A stretch of 7,666 nucleotides of DNA. Source: an uncultured Clostridia bacterium. GTDB taxonomy: Bacteria > Bacillota > Clostridia > Christensenellales > Maliibacteriaceae. The DNA is taken from positions 1-7,666 of the forward strand of contig CAKTSO010000091.1 of the NCBI GenBank assembly GCA_934613185.1, in the 5' to 3' direction. Under the pieces are notes generated by a model that had not been told where the DNA came from, did no database searches, and saw nothing but the letters and a program-made list of their open reading frames with translations. The position numbers and the translations under genes are program-made. This document shows positions 1 through 6,255 of this stretch, piece by piece. Positions within the stretch are counted from its first letter, which is position 1, and the number at the start of each line of letters is the position of its first letter.

Positions 1-242
1 AGAATCGCGAAAAGAAAACTGCCGCAGACGAGGACGATCGCGGCGAACCCGAGCGCAAAAAGCAGCGCCGGATACGTCGTGCGCCCGCCGCGCAGCAGCG
101 CGCACAGGACGATCGCGCCGGGCAGAAGCAGGATCGGAAGGTAGACGCTTGCCGCACAGATCAGGACGAACAGCGCGCCCACGATGGCGTCATACAGCGG
201 TCGGCGCGATGCGCCGAAGGAAACGGATCCCTGACGAGCCAT
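1..242 (-). CDS. Multi-pass membrane protein, N-terminal part (gene runs off the left edge)
   Basis: Only the first 80 residues are in the window. The start is an ATG at 242-240 on the minus strand, preceded by a strong GGAGGG ribosome binding site five bases away, so the start is well supported. A short polar, basic N-terminus (about residues 1-16) leads into nearly continuous hydrophobic sequence with breaks near 36-41 and 50-57 (an RGGRTTY loop), suggesting two or three membrane spans. The general pattern, a first span ending in a YLPIL-type motif, a short Pro/Gly turn, then a basic RGG loop and another span, loosely resembles DUF2232/YybS-like or ECF-substrate-binding-like membrane proteins. 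That resemblance is a weak inference and I do not assign a function. It is transcribed divergently from the esterase operon, from its own promoter. Confidence 0.7.
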   Translation of the reverse strand, partial: MARQGSVSFGASRRPLYDAIVGALFVLICAASVYLPILLLPGAIVLCALLRGGRTTYPALLFALGFAAIVLVCGSFLFAI

Positions 243-296
243 GGTCTCCCTCCTTTTATCGGATCAAAATCGGAACCGCATAAAACGGTACATTAC

Positions 297-325
297 ATTA
301 TAGAAGAAAATCACGGGAAATGCAA
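297..325 (-). promoter_or_regulatory. Sigma-70/SigA-type promoter of the left membrane-protein gene
   Basis: On the minus strand a TTGCAT -35 box (325-320) is followed after 17 bases by a perfect TATAAT -10 box (302-297). This lies about 55 bases upstream of the ATG at 242, with the ribosome binding site in between. Confidence 0.7.
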
Positions 326-360
326 GAATCGCACGGCGGGATTCGCAGAACGACACGTCT

Positions 361-388
361 TTGCAAGCGGGAATGCGCGTGTTATAAT
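361..388 (+). promoter_or_regulatory. SigA-type promoter of the esterase operon
   Basis: A TTGCAA -35 box (361-366) and a perfect TATAAT -10 box (383-388) are separated by 16 bases. Transcription would start near 395, giving a leader of about 74 bases before the ATG at 469. It faces away from the minus-strand promoter at 297-325; the two -35 boxes are only 35 bases apart. Confidence 0.7.
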
Positions 389-468
389 AGCGGCAACGAG
401 GAAAAAGGCGGCGGATCGATTTGCCGCTTTTCAAACGAAAAATTGCCGCCAAGGAGGAACACAGGCAA

Positions 469-1275
469 ATGGCTTTGCTTGAATTTTCGTATCAATCCGA
501 TATCCTGGGCTTTGAACAGGAGCTGTGCGTGCTTCTGCCCGACCCGCGCGTGTACGAACTGGACAAAAAAGGCTGCGCCGACCCGGAGGATCTGAGCGTT
601 CTTTATCTTTTGAACGGGTATCAGGGCAACCATCTGGACTTTGTCCGCAACACCATGCTCCCGCGCTTTTTGAAGGAGTCGAGAAAGAAGCTCGCCGTCG
701 TCATGCCCGCGGGGCTGACGTATTATTATGCGGATATGAAGCGCGGCTGGAAGTATTTCACCTATGTGGCGGAGGAAGTGCCGCGCATCGTGCAGTCCTA
801 TCTTCACATCAGCCCCAAACGCGAGAACACGTTCGTCGGCGGTACGTCGATGGGCGGCCTCGGCGCGCTGAAGCTTGCGCTGACGTATCCCGAACGCTAC
901 GCCATGGCATGCAGTATTTCCGGCGTGACCGACCCGGTTTTGCGCTCGGTGCAGGCGGTGCAGGAGCGCCCCGAGCTTACGGAACTGTTCAATAACATCT
1001 ACGGCGAAGACGTCGAGGCGCGCAAACATTCCGCGGACGACCTGATGGAGATTCTCGAGAAGACGGTCGCCTCCGGCAAGCCGCTGCCCAAGCTCTGCCA
1101 GTCGATCGGCACGGCGGACTATCTGTACGACATGAACGTGGCCTTCCGCGACAAGGCGCGCGCCCTCGGGTACGACCTTGATTATTATGAGGAAGAGGGC
1201 GTCGGCCATGAGTGGCGCTTCTGGAATCGCGAGATCGAAAAGCTGATCGCGCGCATTCCCGCCAAGCCGCTTTGA
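469..1275 (+). CDS. Esterase D / tributyrin-esterase-like alpha/beta hydrolase, first of a tandem pair
   Basis: This 268-residue protein has the layout of the putative-esterase family (PF00756; esterase D, EstA-type short-chain carboxylesterases). The nucleophile elbow is GTSMG with Ser127. The likely acid is Asp217 in the TADYLYDMN segment and the likely base is His247 in GHEWRFW. No signal peptide is visible, so it is probably cytoplasmic and cleaves short acyl esters; the substrate cannot be read from the sequence. An unusual point is that the family's LHG oxyanion-hole segment reads LNG here (Asn49), whereas the neighbouring paralogue keeps LHG. I chose the ATG at 469 because AAGGAGG lies at 451-457, 11 bases upstream; an in-frame TTG at 421 has no such site. 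It is followed after 19 bases by its paralogue, so the two are almost certainly co-transcribed. Confidence 0.9.
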   Translation: MALLEFSYQSDILGFEQELCVLLPDPRVYELDKKGCADPEDLSVLYLLNGYQGNHLDFVRNTMLPRFLKESRKKLAVVMPAGLTYYYADMKRGWKYFTYVAEEVPRIVQSYLHISPKRENTFVGGTSMGGLGALKLALTYPERYAMACSISGVTDPVLRSVQAVQERPELTELFNNIYGEDVEARKHSADDLMEILEKTVASGKPLPKLCQSIGTADYLYDMNVAFRDKARALGYDLDYYEEEGVGHEWRFWNREIEKLIARIPAKPL

Positions 1276-1294
1276 TCGCAAGGGAGGAATTTTT

Positions 1295-2107
1295 ATGCTG
1301 GTACGAATGAATTATCTGTCCGAGATACTCGAAGAAGAGGTCTTTTTGAACGTCATCCTCCCCGAGCCGCGCGTTCTGGGGATCAATGAAGCCGATGCGC
1401 CCTTGCGGGAAAAACTGCCCGTGCTCTATCTTCTGCACGGCTATCACGGCGGCGCGAGCGACTGGCAGCGCAAAACGAGCATCGAGCAGTTCATGCACGA
1501 GGCTCAAAAGCACATGATCATCGTCACGCCGGGCATGAACAACTTCTTCTACACCAACATGGTGCACGGCAAGCGCTATTTCGATTTCGTTGCCGACGAA
1601 CTGCCGCGCGTCATTCAGACGTATTTTAACGCCTCCGATCGCCGCGAGGACACCTTCGTGGCAGGATTCTCCATGGGCGGCTACGGCGCGATGAAGCTTG
1701 CGCTGACTTACCCCGAACGCTACGGCTATGCCGCGAGCCTCTCCGGCGCGGTCGACTGCTTTAACCAGAAGGATCTGTCCGAAATTCAGGATCCCAAGAT
1801 GCTTGCCATGCGCCTTGCCATGAAGGACGAGCTCAACTGGATCTTCGGGCCGGAAGAGGGGCGACGCGGCAGCAAAAACGACGTCATGGCGCTTCTGGAG
1901 ACCTGCGATCCCGCAAAAGCGCCGAAGCTCTACGCTTCCTGCGGCCTGGACGACGACCTGTACGAAGGAAACGTGGCCTTCCGCGACAAGGCGCGCGCGC
2001 TGGGATACGATCTGACGTTCTATGAACAGCTCGCCACGGGCCACGAATGGCGCTTCTGGAACACGGAGGCCGAAAAGCTCATCAAACAGTATCTTCCCAT
2101 CAAATAA
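1295..2107 (+). CDS. Esterase D / tributyrin-esterase-like alpha/beta hydrolase, second of a tandem pair
   Basis: This 270-residue paralogue of the preceding gene shows the full family signature: LLHGYHGG oxyanion segment (His48), GFSMG nucleophile elbow (Ser126), a likely catalytic Asp220 in GLDDDLY and His250 in GHEWRFW. No signal peptide or membrane segment is seen, which suggests a soluble cytoplasmic carboxylesterase or deacylase. AGGGAGG (1281-1287) precedes the ATG by seven bases; Met5 is a possible but less well placed start. The two copies share many short blocks, such as the MKLALTYPERY-like helix after the nucleophile and FRDKARALGYDL near the C-terminus, the last being almost identical in DNA. 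The operon ends just downstream at a hairpin terminator. Tandem arrangement and shared architecture point to local duplication followed by divergence. Substrate specificity is unknown. Confidence 0.9.
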   Translation: MLVRMNYLSEILEEEVFLNVILPEPRVLGINEADAPLREKLPVLYLLHGYHGGASDWQRKTSIEQFMHEAQKHMIIVTPGMNNFFYTNMVHGKRYFDFVADELPRVIQTYFNASDRREDTFVAGFSMGGYGAMKLALTYPERYGYAASLSGAVDCFNQKDLSEIQDPKMLAMRLAMKDELNWIFGPEEGRRGSKNDVMALLETCDPAKAPKLYASCGLDDDLYEGNVAFRDKARALGYDLTFYEQLATGHEWRFWNTEAEKLIKQYLPIK

Positions 2108-2140
2108 TTCCATCAAATCATTCCGATCAAACAAAAAACG

Positions 2141-2179
2141 ACGCCGTCCGCGCAAAACGAGCCGCGGGCGGCGTTTTTT
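2141..2179 (+). terminator. Intrinsic terminator of the esterase operon
   Basis: The arms 2141-2152 and 2163-2174 form a 12-bp GC-rich stem (one G-T pair) with a 10-base loop, followed directly by six T residues (2174-2179). It lies 33 bases after the stop codon of the second esterase. Confidence 0.85.
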
Positions 2180-2190
2180 GATGAACAATG

Positions 2191-2215
2191 CGCAAAAAAA
2201 CGGCTTGTTTTTGCG
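2191..2215. repeat. Short inverted repeat over the -35 box of the surface-protein promoter
   Basis: CGCAAAAA (2191-2198) and TTTTTGCG (2208-2215) are perfect 8-base complements around a 9-base centre. The right arm overlaps the -35 box at 2205-2210. It could be an operator for an unknown regulator, or chance in an A/T-tract-rich spacer. Confidence 0.35.
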
Positions 2216-2233
2216 GGTGGAATGCGTCATAAT
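2205..2233 (+). promoter_or_regulatory. Probable promoter of the surface-protein gene
   Basis: A TTGTTT -35 box (2205-2210) and a CATAAT -10 box (2228-2233) are 17 bases apart, about 66 bases before the ATG at 2300. Both boxes deviate modestly from consensus. A promoter is expected here because a terminator closes the upstream operon. Confidence 0.5.
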
Positions 2234-2299
2234 GTCAATATGGTATATAGACCACAAACGATTCGCGAAAAACAAAATTTGTGTCGGAGGGGACAGAAC

Positions 2300-3634
2300 A
2301 TGAAAAAACGTTGGCTCGGGCTTTTGCTCATCTTGACGATGGCGTTGTGCCTTCTGCCCGCCGCGGCGCTGGCCGAGGGCGAGAACGAGCGGCATGTCAG
2401 CACGACGGAGGCGCTGCTTGCGGCGATTGCGGACGAGAGCGTGTCCGTGATCCATATCGATACGGATTTGTGGATCAGCGAACCGATTTCGATTGAACGG
2501 GAACTGACGCTTCGGGGCAAGGGGGGCAACCAGATTGTCTGCCGGAAAGAAGTGACGGTGAAAAACGGCGGCGCGCTTATCCTCGACGGTTACTTTTTTA
2601 TGAGCGTGATCGACAGCGCGTGTGCGGTCGAAGCGGGCGGCGCGCTGACGGTGGAACAGGACGCGGCGCTGGACATTGCTCCCGGTTCCGATGCGGCGTC
2701 GTTTTCGCTCGCGTCCGGCGGAACGCTGACGCTTCGCGGCTCGTTGTGTTTGGAACTTGACTCCGCATTTTCGGCGGACGGCACGCTGAACATTGAAAAC
2801 GGAACGTTCCGAGTCGGCAGCATGGAGAATCTGAAGAAGGTCGCGCCGCTCGGCGGCAGCTTGTATTTGGACAATCTGACGATCGACGAGGACTACACGC
2901 TCGACATGGGCGGCCGCACGTTGGAGATCACAGGAAACTTTATGCCGAAAAACGGCGCGATACTGACGGTCACGAATGCGCAGCGCGTCGAGTCGGGCGG
3001 CGCCACGTGGATCGACGGCGCGACGTTCGATTGCCCCTTGCATCTGCGCGACGCCGAAGGCAATATTCGGGGCGGCGTTTTCCGCGGCGACGTGTCGTTT
3101 GGCTACGGCGCCAGCAATATTTTGGACGGCGAGTTCTACGGCAAAGTGACGGGCGGCACGTATACCGGCGCGATAGAGGGCGGTTCGTTTTTCGGGCCGG
3201 TGGATCTTTCCGTCACGCGTGGCGGCAACAATGTCACGGGCGGAACGTTCTATGACGAACTGATTTTGGGTGAAAGTCGGATCGCGGGGCTTCGCGTGAC
3301 CTATCAGACGGACGGCGCGGATTACGCATTCTCGGTCGTGCCGGGCGGACATAAAACGGCTGCGCCGAAAGCGCCCGAAAAGGACGGCTATGATTTTGAC
3401 GGCTGGTATCTTGACGATACGGCGTATGACTTCGAATCGCCCGTGAACGAAAATCTGACGCTGACGGCGCATTGGAAGCTGAAACCCGAAACGCCTGCGC
3501 AGGAGCCCAAAATCGACAACCCGAAGGCGGGCGACACGGCGGATTTCGCGCTGTGGATCACGCTTGCGATCTTCGGCGGCATGGGAGCGGTCACGGCAGC
3601 GGCATGGGAAAAGAAGGCGCGGCGCGTTAAATAA
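2300..3634 (+). CDS. Secreted beta-helix-like surface protein with a Listeria-Bacteroides repeat and a sortase-like C-terminal anchor
   Basis: The 444-residue protein begins with a classical signal peptide: MKKR, a hydrophobic core, then LPAAALA with cleavage near residues 25-26. Residues about 50-330 are built of short beta-strand and glycine turns. They include a clear imperfect repeat at about 255-320 with units of the kind GGVFRGDV, DGEFYGKV, GGTYTGAI and GGSFFGPV, typical of a right-handed parallel beta-helix. Residues 331-393 match a Listeria-Bacteroides repeat (PF09479-like; GYDFDGWYLDD, then a LTAHW end). The C-terminus has NPKAGD (407-412), a hydrophobic span (about 416-435) and the basic tail KKARRVK, the layout of a sortase sorting signal but not LPXTG. 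I infer export and attachment to wall or membrane, with adhesion or polysaccharide contact possible. GGAGGGG (2286-2292) fixes the start at 2300; an upstream in-frame ATG at 2222 would bury the signal peptide. It is monocistronic, from its own promoter. Confidence 0.85.
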   Translation: MKKRWLGLLLILTMALCLLPAAALAEGENERHVSTTEALLAAIADESVSVIHIDTDLWISEPISIERELTLRGKGGNQIVCRKEVTVKNGGALILDGYFFMSVIDSACAVEAGGALTVEQDAALDIAPGSDAASFSLASGGTLTLRGSLCLELDSAFSADGTLNIENGTFRVGSMENLKKVAPLGGSLYLDNLTIDEDYTLDMGGRTLEITGNFMPKNGAILTVTNAQRVESGGATWIDGATFDCPLHLRDAEGNIRGGVFRGDVSFGYGASNILDGEFYGKVTGGTYTGAIEGGSFFGPVDLSVTRGGNNVTGGTFYDELILGESRIAGLRVTYQTDGADYAFSVVPGGHKTAAPKAPEKDGYDFDGWYLDDTAYDFESPVNENLTLTAHWKLKPETPAQEPKIDNPKAGDTADFALWITLAIFGGMGAVTAAAWEKKARRVK

Positions 3635-3657
3635 TATTTTGCGGATGGCGGCACGGG

Positions 3658-3687
3658 TTGCGGAAAACGCCCGCAGTGTGCTATAAT
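3658..3687 (+). promoter_or_regulatory. Promoter of the T-box leader and proS
   Basis: A TTGCGG -35 box (3658-3663) and a perfect TATAAT (3682-3687) are separated by 18 bases. Transcription would start near 3694, directly before the first T-box helix. No clear terminator lies between the surface-protein stop codon at 3634 and this promoter. Confidence 0.65.
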
Positions 3688-3693
3688 AACGCC

Positions 3694-3940
3694 GCATAAA
3701 GGCAGTGAGCGGCTATGCGCAAAAGAAAAGACGCCGACTTTGAAAAAGAGAGCTCCCGTCCGGGCTGAAAACGGGGGCGCGTCGCGCGGCTTTTGCGTTC
3801 CCGAGTCGTCAGCCGCGGGCAAACCCCGCCGTCTTCCCGCGTTAAGGGAACTGATTGAGTGGGCGGCCGTTCGGCCGTCAAAAAAGGTGGTACCGCGGGC
3901 GCGCCCCGTCCTTTGAAACAGGGAAGGGCGCGCCGTTTTT
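3694..3940 (+). promoter_or_regulatory. T-box riboswitch, proline-specific, controlling proS
   Basis: The hallmark T-box AAGGTGGTACCGCG is at 3884-3897. Stem I can be traced. GGC 3701-3703 pairs with GCC 3812-3814, flanking an AGTGAG/TCA kink-turn. CGGCT 3710-3714 pairs with AGTCG 3804-3808. CGCAAAAG 3718-3725 pairs with CTTTTGCG 3790-3797. GACGC 3730-3734 pairs with GCGTC 3779-3783. The apical hairpin 3753-3759/3771-3777 is preceded by GAGAG. The specifier loop then displays CCC (3800-3802) followed by a purine, the same position as GGC in the well-known glyQS T-box, so it reads tRNA-Pro(GGG). TGGT (3888-3891) would pair with an ACCA tRNA end, which fits the A discriminator of bacterial tRNA-Pro. 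The antiterminator forms from 3883-3887/3910-3914 and 3895-3899/3905-3909 and excludes the terminator. Expected behaviour: uncharged tRNA-Pro permits read-through into proS. Confidence 0.95.
3898..3940 (+). terminator. Conditional terminator of the proS T-box
   Basis: GGCGCGCCC (3898-3906) pairs with GGGCGCGCC (3926-3934), with additional inner pairing, and is followed by TTTTT (3936-3940). The left arm also takes part in the antiterminator, so the two structures are mutually exclusive. Confidence 0.9.
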
Positions 3941-3964
3941 GTAATTTTTAAAAGGAGAGCGAAC

Positions 3965-5404
3965 ATGGCAAAGAAGCAGGAATTCGTCCGCGAGATCACC
4001 TCGCGCGAAGAGAACTTTTCCAAGTGGTATACGGACGTCATTTTGAAGACGCAGATGGTGGACTACGGCCCCGTCAAGGGCACGATGGTCATTCGACCCT
4101 ACGGCTTTCGCATTTGGGAGCTGATCCAGGAGCAGCTCGACGCGCGCTTCAAGGAGACGGGCCATCAGAACGCCTATTTCCCGATGCTGATCCCCAAGGC
4201 GCTTCTTGAAAAAGAGGCGGAGCATGTCGAGGGCTTCGCGCCCGAGGTCGCGTGGGTCACCAAGGGCGGCAACGAGACGCTTGCCGAGCCGCTCGTCGTG
4301 CGCCCCACGAGCGAGACGATCATCTGCCAGATGTACTCCCAGTGGGTGCAGTCGTGGCGCGACCTGCCGCTGAAATTAAATCAGTGGTGCAACGTCATGC
4401 GCTGGGAAAAGAGCACCCGCCCCTTCCTGCGCACGAGCGAATTCCTCTGGCAGGAGGGCCACACCATCCACGCCACCGAAGAAGAGGCGCAGGAAGAGAC
4501 CATGCGCATGATCAACATCTATCGCGACTTTGCCGAGAACGTGCTTGCCATGCCCGTCATCGTCGGCCAGAAGAGCGACAAGGAACGCTTTGCCGGCGCG
4601 GTGGCGACGTATTCGATGGAGGCCATGATGCAGGACGGTCAGGCGCTCCAGGCCGGCACGTCGCATAATCTGGGTCAGCATTTTGCCAAGGTCTTCGACA
4701 TAAAGTTCCTCGATAAAGACGGCGTGCAGAAATATGTGCATCAGACCAGCTGGGGTGTCTCCACGCGTCTGATCGGCGGCCTCATCATGGTCCACAGCGA
4801 CGATCGCGGCCTCGTTCTGCCGCCCCGCGTCGCGCCCATCGAGGCGGTCGTTCTGCCCATTGCCATGCACAAAGAGGGCGTGGTCGAGGGCGCACAGAAG
4901 ATTGTCGACGAACTGAAGGCCGCGGGCATCCGCACCGAGTTCGATACGCGCGACCAGAGCGCCGGGTGGAAGTTCAACGAATGGGAGATGAAGGGCGTTC
5001 CCGTCCGTCTGGAAGTCGGCCCGCGCGATCTTGAGGCCGGTCAGGTCACGATCGTCCGCCGCGACACGCTCGAAAAATCCACGCTGCCCATCGACGGCAT
5101 CGCCGAGAGCATCAAGCAGCTTCTCGATCAGATCCAGCGCGACCTCCTCGAAAAGGCCCGCGCCATGCGCGACAGCAAGATCTTCCCCGCGGAAAATATG
5201 GACGAACTGCGCGACGCGGTCGAAAACAAGCACGGCTTCGCCACGACCATGTGGTGCGGCAGCCGCGAGTGCGAGGATCGCATCAAGGAAGTCACCGGCG
5301 CGACGAGCCGCGTCATGCCGTTTGAACAGCACATCATGGGCGACAAGTGTGTCTGCTGCGGCAAGCCCGCGAAGATCAACATGCTGTTTGCCCGCAGCTA
5401 TTGA
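3965..5404 (+). CDS. proS: Prolyl-tRNA synthetase, short zinc-binding (archaeal/eukaryotic-like) type
   Basis: This 479-residue class II synthetase joins proline to tRNA-Pro in the cytoplasm. Motif 1 lies around residues 46-77 (GFRIWELI to NAYFPMLIP). Motif 2 is around 146-167 (RWEKSTRPFLRTSEFLWQEG). Motif 3 is around 264-291 (GVSTRLIGG to GLVLPPRVAP). An anticodon-binding domain starts near 292. The C-terminal domain has Cys431, Cys436, Cys462 and Cys465 as likely zinc ligands and ends in Arg-Ser-Tyr, as in the Thermus-type enzyme. The inserted editing (INS) domain of the long bacterial form is absent, and the total length fits the short form. AAGGAG near 3952-3957 supports the ATG at 3965. 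Expression is controlled by the proline T-box just upstream, and a 33-codon ORF follows after 12 bases. Identification is secure. Confidence 0.98.
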   Translation: MAKKQEFVREITSREENFSKWYTDVILKTQMVDYGPVKGTMVIRPYGFRIWELIQEQLDARFKETGHQNAYFPMLIPKALLEKEAEHVEGFAPEVAWVTKGGNETLAEPLVVRPTSETIICQMYSQWVQSWRDLPLKLNQWCNVMRWEKSTRPFLRTSEFLWQEGHTIHATEEEAQEETMRMINIYRDFAENVLAMPVIVGQKSDKERFAGAVATYSMEAMMQDGQALQAGTSHNLGQHFAKVFDIKFLDKDGVQKYVHQTSWGVSTRLIGGLIMVHSDDRGLVLPPRVAPIEAVVLPIAMHKEGVVEGAQKIVDELKAAGIRTEFDTRDQSAGWKFNEWEMKGVPVRLEVGPRDLEAGQVTIVRRDTLEKSTLPIDGIAESIKQLLDQIQRDLLEKARAMRDSKIFPAENMDELRDAVENKHGFATTMWCGSRECEDRIKEVTGATSRVMPFEQHIMGDKCVCCGKPAKINMLFARSY

Positions 5405-5416
5405 TCGAGGCGCGAT

Positions 5417-5518
5417 ATGCGGAATCATAAGATTGCGTCGCGCGTGATCGTTCTCATTCTGATCGCGGCGATGCTCGCTTCGACGCTGGTCGGCATTTTA
5501 TATCGGCTTTTCGCCTGA
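5417..5518 (+). CDS. 33-residue single-span membrane miniprotein (Prli42/DUF4044-like)
   Basis: The ATG at 5417 is preceded by CGAGG (5406-5410) with six bases between, and the frame ends at TGA 5516-5518. The translated product has a basic N-terminus (MRNHKIASR), one hydrophobic span of about 20 residues containing an IAAMLASTLVGIL-type segment, and a short YRLFA end. This pattern of Lys/Arg, then a V/I/L-rich span with M-L-x-S-T-L-x-G, resembles the tiny Firmicutes proteins known as Prli42 (the membrane anchor of the stressosome in Listeria) and DUF4044. The match is by eye only. The gene lies 12 bases behind proS and before a strong terminator, so it should be co-transcribed with proS and thus fall under the proline T-box. 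Orientation is probably N-in by the positive-inside rule. It could be non-coding, but the ribosome binding site and composition argue for a real gene. Confidence 0.65.
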   Translation: MRNHKIASRVIVLILIAAMLASTLVGILYRLFA

Positions 5519-5539
5519 TATTTGCCGGAAGAAAGAACA

Positions 5540-5583
5540 AAAAAGGATTGTCAACCGTTTGGCATTGGTTGACAATCCTTTTT
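5540..5583. terminator. Bidirectional terminator between proS unit and tetR-GNAT operon
   Basis: A perfect 17-bp stem (5540-5556 and 5567-5583) with a 10-base loop carries five T at its right end and six A at its left end. It can therefore end transcription from proS on the plus strand and from the convergent acetyltransferase gene, whose stop codon is 21 bases away. Confidence 0.9.
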
Positions 5584-5604
5584 CTTGTTGAATTTTGGCT
5601 GAAA

Positions 5605-6255
5605 TCAGAACAACTGTCCCGGAAGCTTCAATTTTTCCTTTGCGGGAAAGGTTTGATCGAAGGCCTCCGCGTCGGATTCGTCGACCAGATAGCCCTGCGG
5701 CGCGGCGTATTCGCCGCGGACGCCGTCGAGATAGCCCTTTTCGAGCTCCCGGCACAGGAAGAACGAATCGTCCGCGCCCTCGGGAAGTCCGTGATAGCGA
5801 ATGCCGAATTCCCGCGCATGGGTGAAGCCGCTTTTGCCGTAGAAGTCGATGTCGCCTTCGAAACAGAGCGCGCCCGCGCCCATTTTCGCGGCCTGTTCGA
5901 GAGAATGGTCGAGCAGGATTTTGCCGTATCCCTGCCGTTGATACTTCGGCGCGATGCAGATCGGCCCCATCGTCATGATCCGAATTTGTCGCCCGTCGTC
6001 GGATGCGATATGCGTGCGAACGAAGATGTTCTGTCCGATCAACGCTCCGTCTTTTTCCATGACGAAGTCGAGCTCCGGCACAAAATCGGGATCGTTCCGC
6101 AGGCAGTGCAGAACGTAATGCTCAAGGCATCCGGGGCGATAGACGTTCCAGAACGATTCGCGCACGAGTTCCTCCACGGCGCGTTGTTCGTCGGGACGTT
6201 CGCGGCGGATGACGAGAGAATTTCGGTTTATGGCATGGTTTGCGGTATGGTTCAT
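5605..6255 (-). CDS. GNAT-family N-acetyltransferase
   Basis: The 216-residue protein has the GNAT fold signature. An N-terminal LVIRRERPDEQRAVEELV strand-helix starts near residue 14. A central beta-strand is found around 90-102 (IRIMTMGPICIAP). The acetyl-CoA-binding loop QRQGYGK is at 106-112. The late motif DFYGKSGF is at 137-144. It resembles the YhbS-like (COG3153) group of about 170-220 residues, whose substrates are mostly unknown. About 50 residues of acidic C-terminal sequence follow the core. The ATG at 6255 overlaps the stop codon of the upstream TetR-family gene by four bases (ATGA), with GAGG nine bases before the start, so the two are translationally coupled. It is presumably controlled by that regulator. 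The substrate might be a small amine, an antibiotic or a protein N-terminus; nothing in the sequence decides this. Confidence 0.9.
   Translation of the reverse strand: MNHTANHAINRNSLVIRRERPDEQRAVEELVRESFWNVYRPGCLEHYVLHCLRNDPDFVPELDFVMEKDGALIGQNIFVRTHIASDDGRQIRIMTMGPICIAPKYQRQGYGKILLDHSLEQAAKMGAGALCFEGDIDFYGKSGFTHAREFGIRYHGLPEGADDSFFLCRELEKGYLDGVRGEYAAPQGYLVDESDAEAFDQTFPAKEKLKLPGQLF

Noticed and set aside
326..344. GAATC/GATTC inverted repeat between the divergent promoters
   Set aside because: The arms are only five bases long with a nine-base centre, which is too weak to call an operator.
421..468. An earlier TTG start for the first esterase
   Set aside because: The ATG at 469 has a near-perfect ribosome binding site, matches the family's N-terminus, and the added 16 residues do not look like a family feature.
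382..1281. A 299-codon minus-strand frame opposite the first esterase
   Set aside because: Its sequence is the mirror of the esterase codons and it overlaps the esterase promoter. No ribosome binding site or recognisable family is seen.
3635..3680. A possible terminator after the surface-protein gene
   Set aside because: Only short GCGG/CCGC pairings are present and no T-tract follows, so no intrinsic terminator can be supported here.
989..3697. A 902-codon open frame on the minus strand
   Set aside because: It runs antisense through the second esterase and the surface-protein gene and across a terminator and a promoter. Its translation is Arg/Ala-rich low-complexity sequence typical of a shadow frame in GC-rich DNA.
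4376..5428. A 350-codon minus-strand frame opposite proS
   Set aside because: proS is certain on the other strand; the antisense product is Ala/Arg/His-rich with no family features.
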